Assembly: GCA_003280005.1 (NCBI GenBank)
Contig: QCGH01000008.1
Span: 1-52,675 of the forward strand
Reading direction: 5' to 3'
Source of the DNA: Pelagibacteraceae bacterium AG-365-D07
GTDB lineage: Bacteria > Pseudomonadota > Alphaproteobacteria > Pelagibacterales > Pelagibacteraceae
DNA: 52,675 nt
Shown: positions 1-7,264 of the stretch, piece after piece
Position numbering within the stretch: the first letter of the stretch is position 1
How the letters are laid out: each line of letters opens with the position of its first letter
Made by a program: the position numbers and the translations under genes
The notes under the pieces: model-generated
Database searches by the model: none
What the model saw: the letters and a program-made list of their open reading frames with translations, nothing else
Told to the model about the DNA's origin: nothing

Positions 1-1128
1 AGATTAGACAGGGTTAAAAAAGAATTAAAAAAAAATAATTTAGAAGCTTGCATATTGTTTGATCCAGTAAATATTAGATATGCTTTAGATACTGTAAACA
101 TGAGTGTTTACAATATGCACAATTTGACAAGATACTGTTTTATTCCTTTAGATGGACCAACTATTCTTTATGAATATTTTAACTGTGAAATTTTATCTAA
201 GCATCTAAATTTAATCGATGAAATAAGACCTGCAATAGCATGGGATTATTTTAGTAATGGAGATAAGGCAGATTTACAATTAAAAAAATGGATAAATGAA
301 ATTAAAGAACTGTCAAAAAATTATTTCAAAAGTAAAAAAGTTGCTGTAGATGTTTTAAATGGTCCTGCGGTTAGCGAACTTAATAAAGAGGGAATAAAAG
401 TTGTAGATGCAAAATTAATTTTAGAACAAGCAAGAGTTATAAAATCACCAGAAGAAATAAAATGTATGAAATCTGCAATAGATGTTGCTGAAATCGGTAT
501 TGCAAAAATGAGAAAGGAATTAAAACCTGGAATGACTGAAGACGAGCTTTGGTCTATTTTGCATAAAACAAATATTGAACATGGTGGAGAATGGATTGAA
601 TGTAGAATACTTTCATCAGGTGAAAGAACAAATCCATGGATGCAGGAGAGTAGTAATAAAGTAATGCAAACCGGAGAAGTTGTTGCCTTTGATACTGATA
701 TGGTTGGACCTTACGGGTATTGTGCTGATATTTCTAGAGCTTTTGTAGTCGGCCATAAATTTAATGATGAACAAAAAAGATTATATTCAATGGCAGTAGA
801 ACAAATAGATTATAATTCTAGATTAATTAAAGATGGAGTATCTTTTATGGAATTTACTGAAAAATCTTGGGTATTGCCAGAAGACTATTACCCAAATAGA
901 TATTCGGTTATGGTTCATGGGATAGGTCTGTGTGATGAGTGGCCAGCAATAAGATATCCAACTGACGGAGGAGAGCGAAGTGGAATTTTTCAAAAGAATA
1001 TGACTATCACTGTAGAAAGTTATATTGGAAAAGTTGGTGGTAAAGAGGGAGTAAAGCTTGAACAACAATATTTAATTGGAGAAAATGGATTAGAATTAAT
1101 GTCTCATCATCCATTAGAAAATGTTTAA
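1..1128 (+). CDS. DddP-like M24 (creatinase-fold) metalloenzyme, 5' end cut by window edge
   Basis: The frame is open from base 1, so the gene starts left of the window; an internal TTG at 55 should not be taken as the start. The N-terminal part has the creatinase-type block FDPVNIRYALDTVNM and the C-terminal part the pita-bread metal site: Asp codons at 691, 697 and 727, a His codon at 916, and later Glu codons. From memory of the family it resembles DddP, the M24-family DMSP lyase, more than ordinary Xaa-Pro peptidases: GGEWIECRILSSGERTNPW and HGIGLCDEWP are both DddP-like. The Asp six residues after the metal His (codon 934) matches the catalytic base reported for DddP (Asp377 in the Ruegeria lacuscaerulensis enzyme). 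DMSP cleavage to DMS and acrylate is therefore plausible but unproven; a creatinase-like or peptidase role is the alternative. It overlaps the next gene by 1 nt, so it is translationally coupled to the downstream operon. Confidence 0.8.
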   Translation, partial: RLDRVKKELKKNNLEACILFDPVNIRYALDTVNMSVYNMHNLTRYCFIPLDGPTILYEYFNCEILSKHLNLIDEIRPAIAWDYFSNGDKADLQLKKWINEIKELSKNYFKSKKVAVDVLNGPAVSELNKEGIKVVDAKLILEQARVIKSPEEIKCMKSAIDVAEIGIAKMRKELKPGMTEDELWSILHKTNIEHGGEWIECRILSSGERTNPWMQESSNKVMQTGEVVAFDTDMVGPYGYCADISRAFVVGHKFNDEQKRLYSMAVEQIDYNSRLIKDGVSFMEFTEKSWVLPEDYYPNRYSVMVHGIGLCDEWPAIRYPTDGGERSGIFQKNMTITVESYIGKVGGKEGVKLEQQYLIGENGLELMSHHPLENV

Positions 1129-1538
1129 TGAAAATTATTTTAATAATGGGATTGCCAGGATCTGGAAAATCTACTCTTGCAAACGAATTAACTCCTCTAT
1201 TAAATGCGAAATGGTTAAATGCTGATAAAGTTAGAACAGAGTATAATGATTGGGATTTTTCAGAAGAAGGCAGAGCAAGACAAGCTCGAAGAATGAGTGA
1301 ATTAGCAAAAAAATTGAAAGATCAAGGGCATTTCGTAGTTGCAGATTTTATATGTCCAACTAGAGAGGCAAGAAAATTATTTGGTGCAGACTATACAATT
1401 TGGATGAATACAATTGAAAAAGGAAGATTTGAGGATACTAATCAGATGTTTGAAAATCCAATAAACTTTAATTTCAAAGTTAATACGTTTGACGCAAAGA
1501 ATTGGTCACACAAAATATACAAGGAGATAATTAAATGA
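1128..1538 (+). CDS. Small P-loop kinase (adenylylsulfate-kinase-like)
   Basis: The 136-residue protein opens with a Walker A motif GLPGSGKS at residues 8-15, followed by LNADKVRTEYNDWDFS and VVADFICPTREAR. These are the layout and signature elements of the APS kinase (CysC) family, whose members phosphorylate a hydroxyl on a nucleotide-linked or small substrate. It is much shorter than a typical CysC (about 200 residues), so a true sulfate-activation role is doubtful, and no ATP sulfurylase large subunit or sulfate reduction gene lies nearby. ATG overlaps the stop of the DddP-like gene by 1 nt, and the next gene overlaps by 4 nt. This places the kinase with a nucleotidyltransferase and a hydroxylase. 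I infer it phosphorylates a small metabolite; the substrate is unknown. Confidence 0.7.
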   Translation: MKIILIMGLPGSGKSTLANELTPLLNAKWLNADKVRTEYNDWDFSEEGRARQARRMSELAKKLKDQGHFVVADFICPTREARKLFGADYTIWMNTIEKGRFEDTNQMFENPINFNFKVNTFDAKNWSHKIYKEIIK

Positions 1539-1909
1539 CATACAAATGGGATAATAAAAAACCAACAGCTCAAATGTTAGGAAGATGGCAACCTTTTCAC
1601 GATGGCCATTACACATTGTTTAAAGAAATTATTAAAAAAACAGGACAAGTTTGTATTCAAATAAGAGATGTTCAAGGTGTGGATGATAATCCTTTTGATT
1701 TTGAAACGGTAAAAAATAAAATCGAGGAAAGACTAAACCCTGATTTTGAGGGAAGATTTAGGATAATGCTAGTACCCAATATAACTAATATTTGTTATGG
1801 GAGAGGTGTTGGGTATAAAATTGAAGAAATAGTTTTGCCCGAAGAAATTCAAAAAATTTCAGCAACAAAGATTAGAGCAAAAATGCGAGAGGATGGTGAT
1901 CTAAAGTGA
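1535..1909 (+). CDS. HxGH-superfamily nucleotidyltransferase, small
   Basis: At 124 residues this is a minimal adenylyl/cytidylyl-transferase fold. The nucleotide-binding motif is GRWQPFHDGH (His22 and His25 form the HxGH), and the C-terminal ISATKIR at about residues 108-114 is the second signature, as in NMN, pantetheine-phosphate and glycerol-3-phosphate nucleotidyltransferases. Activity should be transfer of an NMP from CTP or ATP to a phosphorylated substrate. ATGACA at the start overlaps the kinase stop by 4 nt. The kinase plus nucleotidyltransferase pair therefore looks like a two-step activation (phosphorylate, then make an NDP derivative). The substrate cannot be told from sequence. 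Confidence 0.75.
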   Translation: MTYKWDNKKPTAQMLGRWQPFHDGHYTLFKEIIKKTGQVCIQIRDVQGVDDNPFDFETVKNKIEERLNPDFEGRFRIMLVPNITNICYGRGVGYKIEEIVLPEEIQKISATKIRAKMREDGDLK

Positions 1910-2757
1910 ATGAAAGACTTAAATCTATAGTTGATTTAGAAAAATACCCAATTCACAATTTAAATTCACCAACAATTAAAAGTCTTATTAAAAAATGTAA
2001 AAAAGAGTTAGATGAGACTAGTTGCGCAACAATATCTAATTTTATCTTACCAAAATCATTAGAAATAATGAATTCAGAATTAGAAAAACAATTAGATGAA
2101 GTTTACATGTCAAAAGAAAATATAAATGCTTATTTATACGCAAAAGATGACATAACTTTACCCAAGGACCATCCAAAAAGAATTTTTATGAATAGATATA
2201 ATGGATATTTAAATTCTGATTGTTTTCCAAAAAAATCAGAAATGAAATATTTGTATGAGACAGATGAATTGTTAAAATTTGTATCTGCATGTCTTGGTGT
2301 ATCTCCAATTTATAGATGGGCCGATCCTCTAGCATGTCACGCTTACAATGTAATGAAGCCAGATGGGATACTCCCTTGGCATTTTGATAGTTGTGAATTT
2401 ACTTTGAGTTTAATGATACAGAAGCCTGAAAAAGGTGGAATATTTGAATATTGTCCAAATATTCGAGAACCGGGGAATGAAAATTTTGTTGAAGTTAAAA
2501 AAGTTTTAGATGGTGACAGATCAAGAGTAAAACAATTAAAATTGGAACCAGGCGATCTTCAGATATTTAAAGGAAGATTTACATTGCATAGAGTAACAAA
2601 AGTAGAGGGTAAGAAATCAAGATACATGTGTATACCTGCATATGTATTAGATCCATGGAGAGTAAATACTCCTGAACATTCAAAAGCTATATATGGAAAA
2701 GTTTTACCAATACATATTGAAAGAAATATAGCGAGATCAGATGGATTAGCTGATTAA
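1906..2757 (+). CDS. Fe(II)/2-oxoglutarate oxygenase, HalD/BesD/ArpA-like
   Basis: The 283-residue protein has a facial triad: His159 and Asp161 in LPWHFDSCEFT, and distal His228 in the block GRFTLHRVT, followed by a basic residue-rich segment for 2-oxoglutarate. The arrangement (WHFD, then SLMIQKPEKGGIFEY, then LEPGDLQIFKGR) resembles ArpA/HalD/BesD-type amino-acid hydroxylases and halogenases. Because the Asp ligand is present rather than Gly, hydroxylation is expected and halogenation is not. The start is GTG at 1906, overlapping the previous stop by 4 nt, and the next gene begins directly after the stop. Family assignment is from motif recognition; the substrate is unknown, perhaps a free amino acid or the product of neighbouring enzymes. 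Confidence 0.75.
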   Translation: MNERLKSIVDLEKYPIHNLNSPTIKSLIKKCKKELDETSCATISNFILPKSLEIMNSELEKQLDEVYMSKENINAYLYAKDDITLPKDHPKRIFMNRYNGYLNSDCFPKKSEMKYLYETDELLKFVSACLGVSPIYRWADPLACHAYNVMKPDGILPWHFDSCEFTLSLMIQKPEKGGIFEYCPNIREPGNENFVEVKKVLDGDRSRVKQLKLEPGDLQIFKGRFTLHRVTKVEGKKSRYMCIPAYVLDPWRVNTPEHSKAIYGKVLPIHIERNIARSDGLAD

Positions 2758-3696
2758 ATGATAAACAAAATTGCTGTAATCGGTGCTGGAGTAATTGGAT
2801 CGGGATGGGTTGTAAGATTTCTTGCACATAATAAAAAAGTCATTGTTTATGATACAGACCCAAAACTTAAGAAAAAAGTTATTTTAGAAGTTAAAAGAGC
2901 ATGGCCATTTGTAAAAAAGCTATTTAATAAAAATAAACTAAATTTAAAGAATTTTAGTTATGTTACAGATATAAAAAATGCATTAAAAAATGCAGATTTT
3001 ATTCAAGAGTGTGCTCCAGAAAATTATAAATTAAAAACTAAACTAATGGAGGTAATTGGCAAATATTCTAAATCTAATGCAATTATTTCATCGAGCTCTT
3101 CGGGACTATTGCCATCAAAGATTTATTCAAAATGTAAAAATCCATCAAGAGCAATAATTGCCCACCCTTTTAATCCAGTTTACATGTTGCCTGGTGTTGA
3201 AATTGTTCCAGGAAAAAAAACAAGCAACAAGACTCTTAATAAGGCTAAGAAATTTTATGAATCTATATCTATGAATCCAATAATGTTGAAAAAGGAATTA
3301 CCTGGTTTTTTATCTGATAGATTGCAAGAGGCGCTATGGAGAGAAGCGCTTCATATTGTTAATGAAGGATATGCCTCAACTAAAGATCTAGATAGGGCCA
3401 TTGAAGATGGGCCAGGAATGAGATGGTCATTGATGGGCACTTTTCTTACATTTCATTTAGCTGGTGGAAATGCTGGGATGAAGCATATGCTAAAACAATT
3501 TGGCCCTGCTTTAAAACTTCCGTGGACCAAACTAAAGGCACCTAAACTTTCAAAAGAATTGTCAAACAGAGTAATATCTGGCACAAAAAAGCAAGCTAAA
3601 GGAAAATCTGTTGCAACAATTGCAAAAATTAGAGATGAGTATTTGCTTAATTTACAAAAGATGAGAAAAAAATATGAAGTAAAAATAAGGAAGTAA
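2758..3696 (+). CDS. L-carnitine 3-dehydrogenase-like (3-hydroxyacyl-CoA dehydrogenase family)
   Basis: The 312-residue protein carries an N-terminal Rossmann motif GAGVIGSGW (residues 9-17) and blocks typical of carnitine 3-dehydrogenase (CdhA/LcdH): SSSSSGLLPS, AHPFNPVYMLPGVEIV, DRLQEALWREALHIV, and GMRWSLMGTF followed by GMKHMLKQFGP. Such enzymes oxidise L-carnitine to 3-dehydrocarnitine with NAD+. Single-domain length fits that family. The gene is in the left operon, beginning right after the preceding stop, and about 8 kb from the BKACE and thioesterase genes that would act next. It may be the carnitine dehydrogenase of this genome, or a paralogue for another 3-hydroxy acid made by the neighbouring hydroxylase. 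Confidence 0.8.
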   Translation: MINKIAVIGAGVIGSGWVVRFLAHNKKVIVYDTDPKLKKKVILEVKRAWPFVKKLFNKNKLNLKNFSYVTDIKNALKNADFIQECAPENYKLKTKLMEVIGKYSKSNAIISSSSSGLLPSKIYSKCKNPSRAIIAHPFNPVYMLPGVEIVPGKKTSNKTLNKAKKFYESISMNPIMLKKELPGFLSDRLQEALWREALHIVNEGYASTKDLDRAIEDGPGMRWSLMGTFLTFHLAGGNAGMKHMLKQFGPALKLPWTKLKAPKLSKELSNRVISGTKKQAKGKSVATIAKIRDEYLLNLQKMRKKYEVKIRK

Positions 3697-3698
3697 TT

Positions 3699-4058
3699 TT
3701 GAAAAGAATAGAAATATTAACCTGTCATTGTAAAAGAGTTGAAATTGAACTGAATTTAGAAAATGGAGTCGAGGAATTAGTGAGATGTAATTGCTCATTA
3801 TGTAAAAGAAGAGGTTATATAATGGCTAAAATTAAATTAGAAAATTTGAAAATTAAAAAAGGCCAAGATCAATTAACCGTTTATAAATTTGGCAAGAAAC
3901 ATCTTGCAGAACACTTTTTTTGTAAAAACTGTGGAATTTATACTCATCATAGATCTTATACTAACCCAGAAAATTATGAATATAATGTAGGCTGCATAGA
4001 CAATTTGAATACTTTTGAATATAAGAACATTCCAGTTTTTGATGGAGATAAATTATAA
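3699..4058 (+). CDS. GFA/CENP-V-family zinc-binding protein
   Basis: The 119-residue protein has the cysteine pattern of the GFA (glutathione-dependent formaldehyde-activating enzyme) fold: CHC near residue 9, CNCSLC near residues 30-35 and CKNCG near residues 75-79, followed by a His pair. The most likely start is TTG at 3699, two bases after the previous stop; an in-frame ATG lies further in but would remove the first zinc ligands, so TTG is preferred. Members of this family bind zinc and are often of unknown reaction. A role in formaldehyde or glutathione adduct handling would fit an organism that demethylates osmolytes, but this is inference. Confidence 0.8.
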   Translation: MKRIEILTCHCKRVEIELNLENGVEELVRCNCSLCKRRGYIMAKIKLENLKIKKGQDQLTVYKFGKKHLAEHFFCKNCGIYTHHRSYTNPENYEYNVGCIDNLNTFEYKNIPVFDGDKL

Positions 4059-4063
4059 AATAT

Positions 4064-4837
4064 ATGAATATTTCAATAAAAAATTTAGGCTCTGGAGTTA
4101 AAAAAGTAATTATAAATGACCCTAAAACTTATAATTCTTTATCGTTTCAAACACTAAATTCACTATTAAATACTTTTAAAAAACTAGATAAGGATAATTC
4201 AACAAAAGTAATAGTTTTAGAAGGGGCTGGAAAAGGGTTTAGTGCAGGCCATAATTTAAAAGAAGTGCGGGGATTAAAAAAAAGATCAAAATATTTAAAA
4301 TTATTTAACCTTTGTTCAAAAGTAATGATCCAAATTGTTGAAGGAAGAAAACCAGTGATTGCAAAAGTTCATGGGGCGGCTTATGCAGCTGGATGTCAGT
4401 TAGTTGCAAGTTGTGATTTAGCTTATAGTTCAAATGATGCAATGTTTGCTACACCAGGTGTAAATATTGGTTTATTCTGTAGTACACCAATGGTTGCTGT
4501 AAGTAGAAAAATTCACAGAAAAAGAATGATGAAGATGCTTTTGACTGGTGAGCCAATTAAAGCAAATTTTGCAAAAGAGATAGGCTTAATTAATGATTAT
4601 TATTCTAAATCTAAACTAGATAAAGAAGTTCTTAATGTTGCAAGAAAAATTGCATCAAAATCTAATTTAACAATTAAAATTGGAAAACAAGCTTTTTATA
4701 AACAATTAGAAATGCCTTTAAAAAAAGCCTATACCTACACTAGTAAGATGATGACACTAAACATGATGGCCATTGATGCACACGAAGGAATTTCAGCATT
4801 TTTAGAAAAAAGAAAACCTAAATGGAAAAACAAATAG
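4064..4837 (+). CDS. Enoyl-CoA hydratase/isomerase-family protein, ECHDC3-like, both classical acids missing
   Basis: The 257-residue protein has the crotonase oxyanion-hole segments GAGKGFSAGHNL (residues 54-65) and AAYAAGCQLVASCD (105-118). The two glutamates that activate water in enoyl-CoA hydratase (Glu144 and Glu164 of the rat enzyme) align with Gln112 and Gly132 here. It should bind an acyl-CoA but is unlikely to be an ordinary hydratase. The pattern resembles the ECHDC3 subgroup of unclear function. It is co-directional with the GFA gene (5 nt gap) and overlaps the CoA-binding gene by 16 nt. An isomerase, thioesterase or decarboxylase-type role is possible. Confidence 0.85.
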   Translation: MNISIKNLGSGVKKVIINDPKTYNSLSFQTLNSLLNTFKKLDKDNSTKVIVLEGAGKGFSAGHNLKEVRGLKKRSKYLKLFNLCSKVMIQIVEGRKPVIAKVHGAAYAAGCQLVASCDLAYSSNDAMFATPGVNIGLFCSTPMVAVSRKIHRKRMMKMLLTGEPIKANFAKEIGLINDYYSKSKLDKEVLNVARKIASKSNLTIKIGKQAFYKQLEMPLKKAYTYTSKMMTLNMMAIDAHEGISAFLEKRKPKWKNK

Positions 4838-5274
4838 ACGATATAAAATTAAAAGAAATATTTACAGAGTCAAAAGTAATTGCATTAGTTGGAGCTAGTG
4901 CAAAAAAAGATAAAACTTCTCACATAGTGATGAAATATTTAATTGAGTTTGGCTTTGAGGTAATACCAGTAAATCCAGGTGCGGCAGGACAAGAAATATT
5001 AGGTCAAATGACTTATAGATCTATTAAAGAAATTGATAAAAAGATTGATATTGTTGATATCTTTAGACCTTCCGCCGAAGCTGAAAAAATTGTTGAAGAA
5101 GCTAAAGACCTAAATCCTAAAACAATTTGGTTACAACTAGGCATAAAGAGTGAAAAAGCTGAGGAAAACGCTAAATCAATTAATGCAAACTATATAGAAA
5201 ACTCATGTATTAAAACCGAATATCAGAGAATAATGCAAAAGAAAAAAATAAATTTTCCCCACCTTACAACATAA
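4822..5274 (+). CDS. CoA-binding domain protein (YccU-like)
   Basis: The 150-residue protein is a single CoA-binding Rossmann domain with ALVGASAKKDKTSHIVMKY near the N-terminus and EVIPVNPG after it, as in YccU-type proteins and the N-terminal part of succinyl-CoA synthetase alpha. It lacks a catalytic His domain, so it probably binds CoA or an acyl-CoA and does not catalyse ligation. The ATG at 4822 lies inside the end of the crotonase-like gene (16 nt overlap), implying translational coupling. It ends the left operon and faces a convergent gene 9 nt away; no clear intrinsic terminator is visible between them. Confidence 0.85.
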   Translation: MEKQIDDIKLKEIFTESKVIALVGASAKKDKTSHIVMKYLIEFGFEVIPVNPGAAGQEILGQMTYRSIKEIDKKIDIVDIFRPSAEAEKIVEEAKDLNPKTIWLQLGIKSEKAEENAKSINANYIENSCIKTEYQRIMQKKKINFPHLTT

Positions 5275-5283
5275 TAATTAGAA

Positions 5284-6255
5284 CTATCTATTATATTCAA
5301 TAAACTTTTTAAGAGAATTCTTTAAAAATTTATCATAATTAATCCCAACAGACTTATTATATGATTTATTTCCAAAGAAAGTTTTATTCATTTTAAAATC
5401 AAATGATGGTTCGAAAAAAAATGGTATAGACAGTCTCTCAGATTTATTCCATAAGACTCTATGATTAGTCGCTTTATATTTGCCATTTGTAAGATATTCT
5501 AAAGCTAGACCAGTATTAACAACTAATGCATTTTTATTAAAAGGCACATCATACCATTTTTTGTTTCTTCGATTTTGAACTTGCAAACCTCCTTTACGGT
5601 CTTGATATAGAACAGTAAAAATACCACTATCTACATGTGTTTCACATCCTAGAGCGACCCCATCTTGTTTAGATATTTCAACAGGATTTTTTTGTTTTGG
5701 ATAATAATTAAACCTTAAGGTACTTAAAGTTTTTACTCTTTGAAATGCAGCTTTTGATAATTTATGATTTTTTTTAGAAATAAGAATAATTATTTTAAAA
5801 AGTAATTCACTTAAATTAAATATTTCTCCATAATATTTATTTATTATTTCAATAGAGTTTCTATTTAATGATTTTGAAAGGTTTAATTTTTCTATTTTTT
5901 TTCTTTTATTTTTTTTGACAAATACAGTCGAAATCATTGGATCGCCAATGTCCAAACCTTCTTTACCATTTACATCGCTAGGGAAATAACCCCGGTAAAC
6001 ATTATTATTAGATTTATTCCATTTTTTTGGAGCTAATTTATATTTATTATCTACTTTAGAATTAAAAAATTTATGAGCAGTTTTAGCTATCTTCTTAATT
6101 AAATTTTTTTCAATCCCATGTCCAACAATTTGGAAAAATCCCACTTCAATACAAGCCTTTTGGATTTGTTTAAGTATATCATTATTTTTTAAACTTATGC
6201 ACTCAAGATTAAGTTTTGAAATATTGATAGTAGGAATATATTTCTTTCTCATCAT
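5284..6255 (-). CDS. Isopenicillin-N-synthase-like Fe(II)/2OG oxygenase
   Basis: The 323-residue protein has the DIOX_N N-terminal region with ACIEVGFFQIVGHGI, then the catalytic double-stranded beta-helix: THVDSGIFTVLYQD gives His and Asp of the facial triad, TNHRVLW gives the distal His, and ERLSIPFFFEP gives the Arg-x-Ser that binds 2-oxoglutarate. Bacterial members of this family oxidise diverse small molecules, so the substrate cannot be named. The start ATG overlaps the stop of the upstream EamA transporter gene by 4 nt. Transporter and oxygenase form an operon, so the oxygenase may act on the transported compound. Confidence 0.85.
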   Translation of the reverse strand: MMRKKYIPTINISKLNLECISLKNNDILKQIQKACIEVGFFQIVGHGIEKNLIKKIAKTAHKFFNSKVDNKYKLAPKKWNKSNNNVYRGYFPSDVNGKEGLDIGDPMISTVFVKKNKRKKIEKLNLSKSLNRNSIEIINKYYGEIFNLSELLFKIIILISKKNHKLSKAAFQRVKTLSTLRFNYYPKQKNPVEISKQDGVALGCETHVDSGIFTVLYQDRKGGLQVQNRRNKKWYDVPFNKNALVVNTGLALEYLTNGKYKATNHRVLWNKSERLSIPFFFEPSFDFKMNKTFFGNKSYNKSVGINYDKFLKNSLKKFIEYNR

Positions 6256-7202
6256 CTGTTAGGAGTATCAGTAACAATCATTTGATCTTTTACTTTCTCT
6301 CTTAAATAAATATACACACCAGCACCAATAATTAAAGCAACACCAACAAATGTTCTTATCGTTGGTACATCATTAAATAATACATAACCAATTATGATTG
6401 CCCAAATAATAAGAGAATATTCAAATAAAGAAACCACTGAAGGAGATGCAACTGAGTAAGCTGAAAATACACAATAGAAAGAAACAGCAGCAACAAATCC
6501 CATGGCCACAATGTATGGCCATGCATAAGTTGGATTTGTAAACCATTCTCTAGTAATAAATTGAAAGGTCGGATCTGAAAAAGTATTAAATTGTCCTTTG
6601 CCAGTGAAAATAAAAAATAAAATACTTATTCCAATTGCACCTATATATAGATGAAACATCTGCGAATAAACATTGTCTTTATCAGATGTAATCTTTGTAA
6701 TCGTCATAGATATTGCATAACATAGAGCGCATGCAACAGGTGCTAGCTTCATATAATTAAAGTTCTCAAAATCTGGATTTAAAACAATATAAACCCCTAT
6801 AAATCCAACTAAGATTGCAATCCATCTTCTTATACCAACTTTTTCTCCTAAAAATATTATTGCTAAAACTGAAATAAAAAAGGGACTTGAGAAAAATAAT
6901 GCATTTGCCATTGCAAGCGACATATAAGTTAGTGAAATATAAAAGAAACTAAAACCAAAAAAGAAACATATCACTCTACAGCAAGTTAAAAGAGGATAAT
7001 GTGTTTTAAATACTAATTTTTGAGATGTAATTTTTAAAAATACAAATAATAAAATTAAAGCGGTTAATGTTCTACCAAAGTATAATTCATAAAGAGCAGA
7101 TTCTTCAAAAATATATTTAATTAATGAGTCTTGAATTGAGAAAAGAGCCATGCCTGATAGGATAAGTAAAATTCCTTTAGGATTATTATTTGGAGTACTC
7201 AT
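6252..7202 (-). CDS. DMT-superfamily (EamA) transporter
   Basis: The 316-residue protein has about ten hydrophobic helices in two EamA repeats. The N-terminal repeat starts GILLILSGMALFSIQDSLIKY, and the second ends with VPTIRTFVGVALIIGAGVYI and a charged tail. These transporters move metabolites or amino acids across the inner membrane, usually outward. It heads a two-gene operon with the IPNS-like oxygenase. The divergent gap to the arginase-family gene (7203-7264) is very AT-rich and must hold both promoters; no operator stands out. Confidence 0.85.
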   Translation of the reverse strand: MSTPNNNPKGILLILSGMALFSIQDSLIKYIFEESALYELYFGRTLTALILLFVFLKITSQKLVFKTHYPLLTCCRVICFFFGFSFFYISLTYMSLAMANALFFSSPFFISVLAIIFLGEKVGIRRWIAILVGFIGVYIVLNPDFENFNYMKLAPVACALCYAISMTITKITSDKDNVYSQMFHLYIGAIGISILFFIFTGKGQFNTFSDPTFQFITREWFTNPTYAWPYIVAMGFVAAVSFYCVFSAYSVASPSVVSLFEYSLIIWAIIIGYVLFNDVPTIRTFVGVALIIGAGVYIYLREKVKDQMIVTDTPNR

Positions 7203-7264
7203 TTACGCTGTATATCAGAAAAAAATAAATTTTAAATTTTAAAAATTTATGTCATATTCGGTTT

